DNA of 64,000 nucleotides from Gordonia zhaorongruii (GTDB lineage Bacteria; Actinomycetota; Actinomycetes; Mycobacteriales; Mycobacteriaceae), in assembly GCF_007559005.1 (NCBI RefSeq), contig NZ_CP041763.1:1024463-1088462 (forward strand). Reading direction: 5' to 3'. Shown here one piece after another: positions 54,234 through 63,487 of the stretch; position 1 is the first letter of the stretch, and every line of letters starts with the position of its first letter. Made by a program: the position numbers and the translations under genes. The notes under the pieces are model-generated. The model did not search any database and was not told the DNA's origin. It was given only the letters and a program-made list of their open reading frames with translations.

Positions 54234-55418
54234 TCAGTACACGTCGCGCAGGTACCGGCCCTCCTCACGGAGTCGGGTCACTTCGGCACGTGCCGATTCG
54301 ATGTCGTCGGCGTCGCCGTACTCGGCGATGATCGCCGCGAGAGCCTCCTCGACGTCACCTGCCATGCGCTGCGCATCGCCGCATACGTACAGGACGGCGC
54401 CGTCGCGCAGCCACGTGTAGATGTCTTCGCCGTAGCCGCCCATCAGGTGGCTCACGTAGACCTTGTCCTCCTGCTCACGGGAGAACGCCACGTCGAGGCG
54501 ATCGAGACTGCCTTCGGCCTGCATCTGCGTCAACTCGTCGCGGTAGAGGAAGTCCTGATCCCGGTGCCGGGCCCCGTGGAACAGCCAATTGCGTCCGGTG
54601 CCTTCGGTTCTCGCGCGTTCGTGCACGAACGCGCGGAAGGGTGCGACGCCGGTTCCGGGGCCGATCATGATGATGTCCGTGTCCGGCGCGGGCAGCCGGA
54701 ACGACTTGTTGGGCGTGACGTAGATGCCGACGGTGTCACCGGGCTGCACGCGCTCAGCCAGATAGGTCGATGCGGCGCCGCCGCGGTCGCGGCCGTCGCC
54801 CCATTCGTCGGTGGCGAGGTGACGCACGGTCGCGGGCGTCAGATGAACCGTGCCCTGGTGGGCTGACGGTGACGACGAGATCGAGTAGGTGCGGGCGGTG
54901 AGCGGCTTCAGCTCGCCGAGGAAGGCCTCGGGAGTCGGGTACCAGTCGTTGTCCAGGTTGAGCAGATCGAGGACGTCGCGGCCGCGTGACCACGCCTCGA
55001 GTTCGGCGCGGTCCCCGTTCAGGAGTGCGGCGATCTCGGCGTGCCCCCGGGCGTTGGCGAGGTGGTCGAGCAGGTAGGGCGAGACCGACGTGATCTCGAA
55101 TCCGTGCGTGAGGGCCTGCGCCAGTGAACGGTCGCCCTTGCGGTCGCTGATGACGGTGTCGGCAGGTACGCCCAGCCGCTCGATGATCGCCCCGACCAGT
55201 GCCGGTTCGTTGGCGGGGGTGACGTTCACGGCGTCACCGGGCACGTACTCCAGTCCGGAGCCGTCGATGTCGAGGACGAGATGGCGCACCTCTTTGCTGC
55301 TCTCGGGTGCGGTCAGCAGCGTGTTCTCGATGACCGTCGCCGGGTACGGGTTCCGCCGTGACCAGCGCGGACGTTTGCTGGACCGGGCCGGTCGGCTGGT
55401 CGGTGTGCCATCGCTCAT
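54234..55418 (-). CDS. NADPH-dependent FAD flavoprotein reductase (sulfite/P450 reductase-like, no flavodoxin domain)
   Basis: 394 residues. An FAD_binding_1-type domain contains RTYSISSSP and a GDTVGIYV loop, and the NADPH domain has GPGTGVAPFRAF, YVCGDAQRMAGDV and a C-terminal aromatic YLRDVY. This is the architecture of CysJ or P450 reductase without the FMN/flavodoxin half. It could pass electrons from NADPH to a separate flavodoxin, sulfite reductase or oxygenase. It is the only minus-strand gene in this stretch and stands alone. The physiological partner is unknown. Confidence 0.88.
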   Translation of the reverse strand: MSDGTPTSRPARSSKRPRWSRRNPYPATVIENTLLTAPESSKEVRHLVLDIDGSGLEYVPGDAVNVTPANEPALVGAIIERLGVPADTVISDRKGDRSLAQALTHGFEITSVSPYLLDHLANARGHAEIAALLNGDRAELEAWSRGRDVLDLLNLDNDWYPTPEAFLGELKPLTARTYSISSSPSAHQGTVHLTPATVRHLATDEWGDGRDRGGAASTYLAERVQPGDTVGIYVTPNKSFRLPAPDTDIIMIGPGTGVAPFRAFVHERARTEGTGRNWLFHGARHRDQDFLYRDELTQMQAEGSLDRLDVAFSREQEDKVYVSHLMGGYGEDIYTWLRDGAVLYVCGDAQRMAGDVEEALAAIIAEYGDADDIESARAEVTRLREEGRYLRDVY

Positions 55419-55598
55419 CCATCCAGATTAGGTCCGGGCAGCCGCGTGCGGCGAGGGTGCCCCGGGCAATGAGACCGCCTTCACGTCTGCGATTCGACCC
55501 CCGGTGGGTACCTGTGGAATAATCGGTCGGTCAGTCCGGTTCCGGTTCACACCGACGCGAATGCCCGGTGACCCGGCGACCACCAGAAAGGGACGAAA

Positions 55599-55811
55599 AT
55601 GAAGCAGGGTATCCACCCCGATTACGAGGTGACCACCGTCAACTGCGGTTGCGGCAACGAGTTCACCACCCGAAGCACCGCGAACGGCGGCCACATCACC
55701 GTGGAAGTCTGCTCGCAGTGCCACCCGTTCTACACCGGCAAGCAGAAGATTCTGGACACCGGTGGCCGCGTGGCTCGCTTCGAGCGCCGCTACGGCAAGC
55801 GCACCAAGTAG
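55599..55811 (+). CDS. rpmE: 50S ribosomal protein L31 (zinc-binding form)
   Basis: 70 residues with cysteines C16, C18, C38 and C41 (NCGCGN and VCSQCHPF), the zinc-binding C+ form of bL31. The ATG is preceded by an AAAGGG ribosome site. A TGGAATAAT promoter element near 55511 lies in the 180-bp upstream region. Zinc-free paralogues replace this form in zinc starvation, but none is visible here. Ends at a strong hairpin. Confidence 0.97.
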   Translation: MKQGIHPDYEVTTVNCGCGNEFTTRSTANGGHITVEVCSQCHPFYTGKQKILDTGGRVARFERRYGKRTK

Positions 55812-55818
55812 CTTTTCC

Positions 55819-55868
55819 ACGACGCCCGGCTCGCGAGATCGAATTCACGATCTCCGGTCGGGCGTCGT
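55819..55868 (+). terminator. hairpin terminator after rpmE
   Basis: ACGACGCCCG pairs with CGGGCGTCGT over 10 bp, and an inner GAGATCG/CGATCTC stem encloses loop AATTCA, with an internal bulge. A T-rich TGTTCTT follows the stem. It separates rpmE from the prfA operon. Confidence 0.8.
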
Positions 55869-55921
55869 TGTTCTTCGGTTCGTTCGGGTTCGAGTTCTTC
55901 TGATGGGGTAGTGATCTACAG

Positions 55922-56995
55922 GTGAGCATTCCGGGACCGTCCGCGATCGACGACATCCTCGCCGAGCACGCGGGCCTCGAGGCGCAGTTATCCGATCCGG
56001 CGCTGCATGACGACCCGTCGAACGCACGCCGCGTCGGCAAGCGGTTCGCGGAGCTCGCGCCGGTGATGGCCGCGCACACCAAGCTCACCGCCGTGCGCGA
56101 CGACCTCACCGCGGCTCGGGAGCTGGCCGAGGACGATCCGGCGTTCGCCGAGGAGATCCCGGCGCTGGAAGCCAGCGAAGCCGAACTCGACGCGACCCTC
56201 ACCGATCTGCTGGCACCGCGCGACCCGCACGATGCCGACGACGTGGTGCTCGAGGTCAAGTCGGGCGCAGGCGGCGAGGAGTCGGCACTGTTCGCATCCG
56301 ATCTGGTGCGCATGTACCTCAAGTACTGCGAGGCGCAGGGCTGGAAGACGACGGTGCTGGGTGTCACCGAATCCGACCTCGGCGGCTACAAGGAGGCGAC
56401 GCTCTCGGTCAAGGCACGGGAGAGCGTTCGCGACGGTGTCTGGTCCCGTCTCAAGTTCGAGGGCGGCGTGCACCGCGTGCAGCGTGTGCCGGTCACCGAG
56501 TCGCAGGGTCGTATCCACACCTCGGCTGCGGGTGTGCTCGTGTACCCGGAGCCCGACGAGGTGGCCGAGGTGAACATCGACGAGTCGGACCTTCGGATCG
56601 ATGTCTACCGCAGCTCGGGTAAAGGCGGTCAGGGCGTGAACACCACGGACTCCGCGGTGCGGATCACCCACCTGCCGACGAACATCGTCGTCACCTGCCA
56701 GAACGAGCGCTCGCAGCTGCAGAACAAGGCGCGCGCCATGCAGGTGCTCGCGGCACGACTGCAGGCGGCTGCGGAGGAGGAAGCGGCCGCCGAGGCGGCT
56801 GCCGGGCGTGCGGCTCAGGTCCGGACGGTCGACCGCTCGGAGCGCATCCGCACCTACAACTTCCCGGAGAACCGGATCACCGATCACCGGATCGGTTACA
56901 AGGCGAACAATCTGGATTCGGTACTGGGCGGCGATATGGACGCCCTCATCTCGGCCCTGGTGGAGGCCGACAAGCAGGCCCGCCTGCAGCAGTGA
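55922..56995 (+). CDS. prfA: peptide chain release factor 1
   Basis: 357 residues. The GGQ motif is at 235-237 in [17 protein letters not shown] and the stop-codon-reading tripeptide is PVT in [12 protein letters not shown], which specifies UAA/UAG. It hydrolyses peptidyl-tRNA. The GTG at 55922 begins a five-gene operon in which every junction is a 4-bp GTGA overlap. prmC next encodes its methylase. Confidence 0.97.
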   Translation: MSIPGPSAIDDILAEHAGLEAQLSDPALHDDPSNARRVGKRFAELAPVMAAHTKLTAVRDDLTAARELAEDDPAFAEEIPALEASEAELDATLTDLLAPRDPHDADDVVLEVKSGAGGEESALFASDLVRMYLKYCEAQGWKTTVLGVTESDLGGYKEATLSVKARESVRDGVWSRLKFEGGVHRVQRVPVTESQGRIHTSAAGVLVYPEPDEVAEVNIDESDLRIDVYRSSGKGGQGVNTTDSAVRITHLPTNIVVTCQNERSQLQNKARAMQVLAARLQAAAEEEAAAEAAAGRAAQVRTVDRSERIRTYNFPENRITDHRIGYKANNLDSVLGGDMDALISALVEADKQARLQQ

Positions 56996-57870
56996 CGTCC
57001 CCCGACGCTGTGCGGCGCCGAGGCGCCGCGGAACTGGATGCGGCAGGCGTGGATTCGCCCGGCGCGGATGCGGCGACGCTGCTCGCGCACACGCTCGGCA
57101 CCGACCCTGGACGGCTGCTCCTGATCGACGACGTGTCGGCCGACGACATGCGGCGCTTCGGCGAGTTCGTGCGTCGTCGTGCCGGTCGTGAACCGCTCCA
57201 GCACATCACGGGCACGGCGTGGTTCGCGGGAGTCGAACTGCGGGTGGGCCCCGGAGTCTTCGTGCCGCGCCCGGAGACGGAGCTCATCGCCGAGTGGGCC
57301 GTAGCGGAGGCCCGCGCACGAGGAGATCGTGGACGAGGGGTCCGGGTGGCCGACCTGTGCTCCGGCAGCGGCGCGTTGGCACTCGCCATCGCGGACGGCG
57401 TCCCGGACGCAGAGGTCGTCGCGGTGGAGCGTTCCCCAGCGGCGTTGAACTATCTGCGGTCGAACGTGGCTCGCGCCTCATGCGGGGGTCGGGTCCAGGT
57501 GATCGAAGGGGATGTCACAGACGCTGCGGTGATCGCCGAAGCGGTGGGTGAGTGCGACGTGATCGTGTCGAACCCGCCCTACGTCCCGGCTGCGGCGACG
57601 GTGTCCGACGAAGTGCGTCTCGACCCGCCCGAGGCGGTGTTCTCCGGTGACTCGGGAATGGACGTCATCGCGGCGATGGCCCCGATCGTGGCCGAGTCTC
57701 TGGTGGTCGGGGGAGCTTTCGCCGTCGAACACGACGACCAGGCCGCAGACGACGTGATCGCCGCGCTGTCGGCGACCGGGCGCTTCGAGCACATCGTCAG
57801 CCACCGCGACCTCGCGGGACGGCGACGGTTCGTCACCGCCGTCGCATCGCGTGCAAGGATGGAACGGTGA
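56992..57870 (+). CDS. prmC: release factor glutamine methyltransferase
   Basis: 292 residues. An N-terminal helical domain is followed by a SAM-dependent methylase domain with [25 protein letters not shown] and the catalytic NPPY motif at 194-197. It methylates the Gln of the release-factor GGQ motif. The GTG overlaps the prfA stop by 4 bp (GTGA). Equivalent to Rv1300 (hemK). Confidence 0.95.
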   Translation: MTSPDAVRRRGAAELDAAGVDSPGADAATLLAHTLGTDPGRLLLIDDVSADDMRRFGEFVRRRAGREPLQHITGTAWFAGVELRVGPGVFVPRPETELIAEWAVAEARARGDRGRGVRVADLCSGSGALALAIADGVPDAEVVAVERSPAALNYLRSNVARASCGGRVQVIEGDVTDAAVIAEAVGECDVIVSNPPYVPAAATVSDEVRLDPPEAVFSGDSGMDVIAAMAPIVAESLVVGGAFAVEHDDQAADDVIAALSATGRFEHIVSHRDLAGRRRFVTAVASRARMER

Positions 57871-58526
57871 GCGTCGTATTCGATTGCAGTGACCCGGCGG
57901 AGCGTGCGGCAGGACTGACCGCAGCGGTCGGGGCGGCCCGCGGAGGCCGGCTCGTCGTGCTGCCGACCGACACGCTGTACGGCATCGGCTGCGACGCGTT
58001 CGACAGCGAAGCGGTCTCCGCGCTGCTGTCCGCCAAGAACCGCGGTCGGGACATGCCGGTGCCGGTGCTCGTCGGCTCCTGGCACACCGTCGACGGCCTG
58101 GTCCGCTCGGTCTCGCCGCAGGCTCGCGAACTGGTACGCGCATTCTGGCCCGGCGGTCTGAGTCTGGTCGTGGAGCAGGCGCCCTCGCTCGCATGGGATC
58201 TCGGCGACACCGACGCGACCGTGATGATCCGGATGCCCCTGCACCCGATCGCCATCGAGGTGCTCCGTGAGGTCGGACCGATGGCGGTATCGAGTGCGAA
58301 CGTGTCCGGGCGTCCTCCGGCGACCACGGCAGGCGACGCACGCGATCAGCTGGGCGACCTGGTGTCGGTGTATCTCGACGGCGGACCGGCCGAGAAGGCT
58401 GTCGCGTCCACGATCGTCGATCTGAGCGGCGACGCCCCCCGGATCCTTCGTGAGGGCGCGATCTCGGCCGCGGAGATCGGGGAGGTCCTGGATCTGGATC
58501 CACACGAGTTGAGGGCTGGGCAGTGA
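57867..58526 (+). CDS. L-threonylcarbamoyladenylate synthase (Sua5/YwlC/TsaC family)
   Basis: 219 residues: VVLPTDTLYGIGCDAF, LLSAKNRGRDMPVPVLV, and VSSANVSGRPPATT are family signatures. It makes threonylcarbamoyl-AMP from Thr, bicarbonate and ATP for the t6A modification of ANN-reading tRNAs. It overlaps prmC by GTGA. Equivalent to Rv1301. Confidence 0.94.
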   Translation: MSVVFDCSDPAERAAGLTAAVGAARGGRLVVLPTDTLYGIGCDAFDSEAVSALLSAKNRGRDMPVPVLVGSWHTVDGLVRSVSPQARELVRAFWPGGLSLVVEQAPSLAWDLGDTDATVMIRMPLHPIAIEVLREVGPMAVSSANVSGRPPATTAGDARDQLGDLVSVYLDGGPAEKAVASTIVDLSGDAPRILREGAISAAEIGEVLDLDPHELRAGQ

Positions 58527-59752
58527 AGGGGAACGAGCCGCTCGCGACAGTCGACCCGGAGATCAGCGGGCTGATAGACGCGGAGCACCGGCGGCGGATG
58601 AGCAGCCTTCAGATGCTGGCCGCCGAGACGCTCGCCACCCCCGCGGTGCGAGCGGCCGTCGGGTCGGTGCTCGCCGACAAGTACGCCGAAGGCTATCCGG
58701 GGCATCGCTATCACGGCGGGTCCGAGGTGGTCGACGAGGTGGAGCGCATCGCCGTGCAGCGGGCCCGCGACCTGTTCGGCGCCGAGTACGTCAACGTGCA
58801 GCCGCTGTCGTGGGCGCTCGCCAACTTCGCCGTCTACGCCGCGTTCGCCCAGCCCGGCGATCAGGTTCTCTCGCTCAGCCTGCGGCACGGCGGCCACCAG
58901 TCGCACGGGTCGCGTGCCAACCTGTCCGGGCGCTGGTTCAGCGTTCTCAACTACGAAGTGCGTCGTGACACCGAGCGTGTCGACTACGACCGCATCCGCG
59001 ACCTCGCGCTCATCCACCGCCCGCGGATCCTCGTCGCAGGCGGCACCGGCTACTCGCGCACCTGGGATTTCGCCGCGATGCGGACGATCGCCGACGAAGC
59101 GGACTGCATTCTGTGGGTCGACGGTGCTCACCTCATGGGTCTGGCCGCCGGCGGCGTCCTCTCCTCGCCGGTGCCGTACGCGGACGTCGTCACGGTCTCC
59201 ACCAACAAGGTGATGCGCGGTCCGCGCGGCGGTCTGCTCCTGGCGCGGCGCGCGCACGCCGACCCGCTGTCGCGCGCGGTCTACCCGTTCCTCCAGGGAG
59301 CGCCTGCCATGCACTCGATCGCAGGCAAGGCCGTGGCGTTCGCCGAGTCGGCGACGCCGTCCTATCGCCGGTACGCCGCTGATGTCGCGGCCTCGGCCGC
59401 GGCGATCGCCGACGGCTTGACGGCGAGAGGAATGCGCGTCGTCAGCGGTGGCACCGATACGCATCTGGCGGTGGTCGACGTCAGTTCACTCGGAGTCACC
59501 GGGCGCGAAGCCGCACGGCGTCTCGCCGCCTCGGGCGTCGTCGTCGACAAGGCCGTCACCCCGTTCGACACCGCCCCCGTCACCGACGGCTCGGCCATCC
59601 GGTTCGGAACGTCCTCGATCACTGCGGGGGGAGTGGTGCCCGCGGATGCGCCGGCCATCGTGGACGCGATGGTCGCGGCTATGTCCACCGACGACTCGCA
59701 CCGTCACGCGGAGCTCGCTGCCGAGGTCGCACAGCTGGGGGACTCCGAGTGA
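58523..59752 (+). CDS. serine hydroxymethyltransferase-like PLP enzyme
   Basis: 409 residues, fold type I. The PLP lysine is K229 in VSTNKVMRGPRGG; D200 and H203 (DGAHLMGL), H125 and H128 (HGGHQSHG), E35 (AAET) and the substrate Arg (AIRFGTSSIT) can be placed. Canonical SHMT has TTTHK; here the residue before the lysine is Asn, and the ASEN and HSGSQAN motifs are altered (QPLSWALAN). The enzyme may therefore be an aldolase or use another amino acid. It is inserted between the sua5 and wecA genes, absent there in M. tuberculosis, with GTGA overlaps on both sides. Confidence 0.85.
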   Translation: MKGNEPLATVDPEISGLIDAEHRRRMSSLQMLAAETLATPAVRAAVGSVLADKYAEGYPGHRYHGGSEVVDEVERIAVQRARDLFGAEYVNVQPLSWALANFAVYAAFAQPGDQVLSLSLRHGGHQSHGSRANLSGRWFSVLNYEVRRDTERVDYDRIRDLALIHRPRILVAGGTGYSRTWDFAAMRTIADEADCILWVDGAHLMGLAAGGVLSSPVPYADVVTVSTNKVMRGPRGGLLLARRAHADPLSRAVYPFLQGAPAMHSIAGKAVAFAESATPSYRRYAADVAASAAAIADGLTARGMRVVSGGTDTHLAVVDVSSLGVTGREAARRLAASGVVVDKAVTPFDTAPVTDGSAIRFGTSSITAGGVVPADAPAIVDAMVAAMSTDDSHRHAELAAEVAQLGDSE

Positions 59753-60906
59753 CTCTGCTGGCTCTCGAGGTCAGCGACGGAGCGACCGGTGTACCGCTTC
59801 GCGAGCTGGCGCTGGTCGGTCTCACCGCGGCCGGGATCACCTACCTGATGACGTCGCTCGTGCGGATGCTCGCCGTTCGCACGGGTGCAGTCGCGGTGCC
59901 GCGTGAGCGCGACGTCCACGTGATCCCGACTCCGCGGCTCGGTGGCGTCGGCATGTACGTCGGAGTGGTCTGCGCGATCGGTCTGGCTGCGCAGCTACCC
60001 GCGCTGAACAGGGGATTCGCCTACACAAACGACATGATCGCGGTCCTCGCCGCGGGTCTGGTGATCGTGCTGGTCGGCGTGATCGACGACCGGTGGGGGC
60101 TCGATGCGCTCACGAAGTTCGTCGGCCAGCTCACCGCGGCGGGCGTCCTCGTGATCATGGGCGTGAGCTGGTACCTGGTGTACGTGCCGTTCGCCGACAT
60201 CGGGACGGTTGTCCTCGACCCGCTGCAGGCCGGACTGCTGACGGTCGCGATCACCGTGACGACGATCAACGCGATGAACTTCGTGGACGGGCTCGACGGA
60301 CTCGCGGCCGGGCTCGGGCTCATCGCCGCCGCGGCCATCTGCCTCTTCTCGCTGGGGCTCCTCAACGACCAGGGCGGCGACGTGAGCTATTACCCGCCCG
60401 CGCTGATCGCGACCGTCCTCGCAGGTGCGTGCCTCGGCTTCCTGCCGCACAACTTCTCGCCCGCTCGCATCTTCATGGGCGACTCGGGTGCGATGCTGAT
60501 CGGCCTCATGCTGGCGACGGCGTCGACCAGTGCGTCGGGCCGCGTCGCCCGCAGCGCGTACGGCCCCGCCGACATGTTCACCCTGCTGTCGCCGCTGATC
60601 CTGGTGGCCGCCGTCATGTTCATCCCGCTGCTCGACATGGTGATGGCGGTGATCCGTCGTACTCGCGCGGGTGTCGGGTTCTACACGCCGGACAAGATGC
60701 ACCTGCATCACCGGCTGCTGCAGATCGGCCATTCCCAGCGTCGCGTTGCGCTCGTCATCTACCTCTGGGTGGGACTGCTCGCGTTCGGCGTCGCCGCGTC
60801 GACGCTGATCTCGCCGGCGATAGTGGTGCCGGTCTTCGCCGTTGGCGTGGTGGTCGCCTTGATAGCCACGTTCGCGCCCCGGTTGCGTCGCCGGTTCGCT
60901 CGATGA
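59749..60906 (+). CDS. wecA: undecaprenyl/decaprenyl-phosphate GlcNAc-1-phosphate transferase
   Basis: 385 residues with about 11 membrane helices. The family motifs are NAMNFVDGLDGLAAG, FMGDSGAMLIGL and MHLHHRLLQIGHSQR. It transfers GlcNAc-1-P from UDP-GlcNAc to the lipid carrier, the first step of the arabinogalactan linker, upstream of WbbL encoded at the other end of the window. The start overlaps the SHMT-like gene by GTGA. Equivalent to Rv1302 (rfe). Confidence 0.95.
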   Translation: MTLLALEVSDGATGVPLRELALVGLTAAGITYLMTSLVRMLAVRTGAVAVPRERDVHVIPTPRLGGVGMYVGVVCAIGLAAQLPALNRGFAYTNDMIAVLAAGLVIVLVGVIDDRWGLDALTKFVGQLTAAGVLVIMGVSWYLVYVPFADIGTVVLDPLQAGLLTVAITVTTINAMNFVDGLDGLAAGLGLIAAAAICLFSLGLLNDQGGDVSYYPPALIATVLAGACLGFLPHNFSPARIFMGDSGAMLIGLMLATASTSASGRVARSAYGPADMFTLLSPLILVAAVMFIPLLDMVMAVIRRTRAGVGFYTPDKMHLHHRLLQIGHSQRRVALVIYLWVGLLAFGVAASTLISPAIVVPVFAVGVVVALIATFAPRLRRRFAR

Positions 60907-60931
60907 CGGGTCGGCTGGCTAGCCTTATCGC

Positions 60932-61414
60932 GTGTCTACGAACGATGAGAACTCCTCGCTGATCGAAACGGTGTCCGACGATCCGAACGCGCCGCTCAAG
61001 GCCGGCCTGCGCTACGGGTCCTGGGGCCTGCTGGTTCTCGTCGTCGTCGGTCTCCTCGTCTGGTGGCCCTTCAAGGGCACTCCCGGTCTGTGGGGGGTGC
61101 TGATCGGTGCGGCGGTCGGCGGCGGCTTCGTGCTCACCACCGCGGTCTCGATCCTGGTGACGATCCGGCTCTCGCCCTCGGCGATGATGGGCGCGCTCAT
61201 GGGGTCGTGGGTGGTGAAGATGCTGATCGCGATCATCGTGACGGCGTCGATCCGCAACATGGACTTCTATGACAAGGGCGCCCTCGTCAGCATGCTGATC
61301 GGCGCGATCGTCGCAGTCCTCGGTGCCGAGCTGTGGGGAGTGCTCTCCACGCGGACGACGTACACGAACCCGGTGACGGGCGACGAGGCGGACGACTCCA
61401 CTACCGACCAGTAG
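60932..61414 (+). CDS. AtpI-like membrane protein (Rv1303 type)
   Basis: 160 residues with four predicted helices (LLVLVVVGLLVWWPF, VLIGAAVGGGFVLTTAVSIL, VVKMLIAIIVTASIR and VSMLIGAIVAVLGAELWG). It lies between wecA and atpB, the AtpI position, where the protein is thought to help c-ring assembly. GTG at 60932 has a TAGCCT box 6 nt upstream, so a leaderless transcript is possible. A 252-bp space, with a TAATGT box at 61546-61551, separates it from atpB. Confidence 0.85.
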   Translation: MSTNDENSSLIETVSDDPNAPLKAGLRYGSWGLLVLVVVGLLVWWPFKGTPGLWGVLIGAAVGGGFVLTTAVSILVTIRLSPSAMMGALMGSWVVKMLIAIIVTASIRNMDFYDKGALVSMLIGAIVAVLGAELWGVLSTRTTYTNPVTGDEADDSTTDQ

Positions 61415-61666
61415 ATGTGAGCAGGCTCACCGGCTGTCTTCTGACCTGCTACTACAGGCGATAGTAGGACGCTGGCGGCGGGGTCATCGCCCGGGCGCCC
61501 CGAGAAAATCCGCCCCCGGATTCGCTGTGACCCCTTCTGACTTGCTAATGTCTGCACCGCAGGCCAATACACGTGCGAGATGAAAGTTGTCTCGTCGTGC
61601 GCCTGAGATGATGTCCGATCGAACCCGGAATCGCACGATTCGCGGGCCCGAGCACGGGAGAGACCG

Positions 61667-62467
61667 CTGAGCGTCACACTCGCCGCAGAATTCGTTCCGC
61701 CCACTCTATGGGATTTCTTCCCGGAGATGCTGTTCGGCGGTGAGCAGGGCGGCGCCGCCTGGTGGGGCATGGATCGCCTCATGCTCATTCGCGTCATCGT
61801 CGCGGTGCTGGTGGCCGTAGGCTTCGCCATCGCGATGCGCAGCCCCAAGCTCGTGCCGACCGGCGCTCAGAACGTCGCCGAGAACATGCTGGACTTCGTC
61901 CGCGTGCAGATCGCCGAGGAGATCCTCGGAAAGGTCAACGGCCGAAAGTTCATGCCGATCATCGCGTCGATCTTCTTCGCCACGGTCTTCCTGAACCTGA
62001 CGGCGATCATCCCGTTCCTGAACATCTCCACGAACGCCCGTATCGGCTTCCCGCTCGTGATGGCCGCCGCCGCGTACATCACCTACGTGTGGGTCGGCGT
62101 TCGCAAGTTCGGTTTCTTCGGATTCATCAAGTCGTCGATCGTGCTGCCGGGCGTCCCGCTCCCGATCCACTTCCTCCTGGTCCCGATCGAGTTCATCTCG
62201 ACGTTCATTCTGCGCCCGTTCACGCTGACCGTCCGTCTCATGGCGAACATGCTGTCGGGTCACATCATGCTGGCGCTGTTCTTCGCGGCCACGCAGTTCT
62301 TCTTCTTCGAGTTCGGTGGAGCCTGGGCCATCGCGGGCATTCCGTCGCTCGCGATCGCGATCGCCTTCATGTTCTTCGAGCTGCTGGTCATCGGCCTGCA
62401 GGCCTACATCTTCGCGCTGCTGACGGCGGTCTACATCGACCTGTCACTGCACGCTGACGACCACTGA
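61667..62467 (+). CDS. atpB: ATP synthase F0 subunit a
   Basis: 266 residues, about six helices, with the conserved Arg region TVRLMANMLSGHIMLALFF. A conventional ATG at 61727 would give MLFGGEQGG and lose the N terminus. Related subunits begin near SVTLAAEFxPPTLxDFFP, and exactly this sequence is encoded upstream from a CTG at 61667, preceded by GGGAGAG at 6 nt. I therefore propose a CTG start; no ATG, GTG or TTG lies between. The protein forms the proton half-channels of F0. Confidence 0.88.
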   Translation: MSVTLAAEFVPPTLWDFFPEMLFGGEQGGAAWWGMDRLMLIRVIVAVLVAVGFAIAMRSPKLVPTGAQNVAENMLDFVRVQIAEEILGKVNGRKFMPIIASIFFATVFLNLTAIIPFLNISTNARIGFPLVMAAAAYITYVWVGVRKFGFFGFIKSSIVLPGVPLPIHFLLVPIEFISTFILRPFTLTVRLMANMLSGHIMLALFFAATQFFFFEFGGAWAIAGIPSLAIAIAFMFFELLVIGLQAYIFALLTAVYIDLSLHADDH

Positions 62468-62517
62468 CCAAGAAATAGACCGGCCGGCGCCCGCAGCGTC
62501 GGACCAATACAGACTGA

Positions 62518-62814
<297 letters not shown>

Positions 62815-62828
62815 TAAGAGCATCACCA

Positions 62829-63389
62829 ATGATCAACACCATCGCGCAGCTCGCCGCCGAAGGCGGCGAACACAAGCCGCCGAGTCCGCTGCTCCCGCAG
62901 TGGTACGACATCACCTGGTCGTTGGTTGCTTTCGCCATCGTCCTGTTCGTCTTCTGGAAGTACGTGCTTCCCCGCTATCAGAAGGTGCTCGACGAACGTC
63001 GGGACACCATCGAAGGTGGCATCGAGCGTGCCGAGGCGGCTCAGAAGGAGGCTGCAGAACAGCTGCAGGCCTACCGTGAGCAGCTCGCAGGCGCTCGTGA
63101 AGAGGCAGCCGGAATCCGCGAGGAGGCCCGCACGCAGGGCAACGCCATCATCGCGGACATGAAGGCACAGGCAACCACCGAGAGTGACCGCATCATCGCG
63201 AACGGAAACACCCAGCTCGACGCGCAGCGTCAGCAGGTCGTCTCCGAACTCCGCGGTGACATGGGCCGGATGTCGGTCGATCTGGCTGAGAAGCTGGTCG
63301 GTACCTCGCTGTCGGACGACGTCAAGCAGGCCGGAACCATTGACCGGTTCCTCGGTGAGCTCGACGACGCAAACGGCGCCGTCAAGTAA
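62829..63389 (+). CDS. atpF: ATP synthase F0 subunit b
   Basis: 186 residues: an N-terminal membrane helix ([18 protein letters not shown]) then a long charged coiled coil ([20 protein letters not shown]). It forms the peripheral stalk with subunit delta. In Mycobacterium a second b-like segment is fused to delta, but here the delta gene starts directly with its own domain. Confidence 0.96.
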   Translation: MINTIAQLAAEGGEHKPPSPLLPQWYDITWSLVAFAIVLFVFWKYVLPRYQKVLDERRDTIEGGIERAEAAQKEAAEQLQAYREQLAGAREEAAGIREEARTQGNAIIADMKAQATTESDRIIANGNTQLDAQRQQVVSELRGDMGRMSVDLAEKLVGTSLSDDVKQAGTIDRFLGELDDANGAVK

Positions 63390-63419
63390 GCACAGGCCAC
63401 AGGTGGATGGTGTGGGTCA

Positions 63420-63445
63420 GCGAGCGGGCGTTGAACGCCCCTCGC
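63420..63445 (+). promoter_or_regulatory. hairpin between atpF and atpH
   Basis: GCGAG/CTCGC and GGGCG/CGCCC make two stacked 5-bp stems around loop TTGAA, with one bulged C; TGGG/CCCA can extend it. It lies in the 98-bp gap between genes of one operon and may affect mRNA processing or relative expression of subunit delta. Confidence 0.5.
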
Positions 63446-63487
63446 GCCCCACTTCCACCACCGCCGCCACAGAAGGAATGTAGGTAG

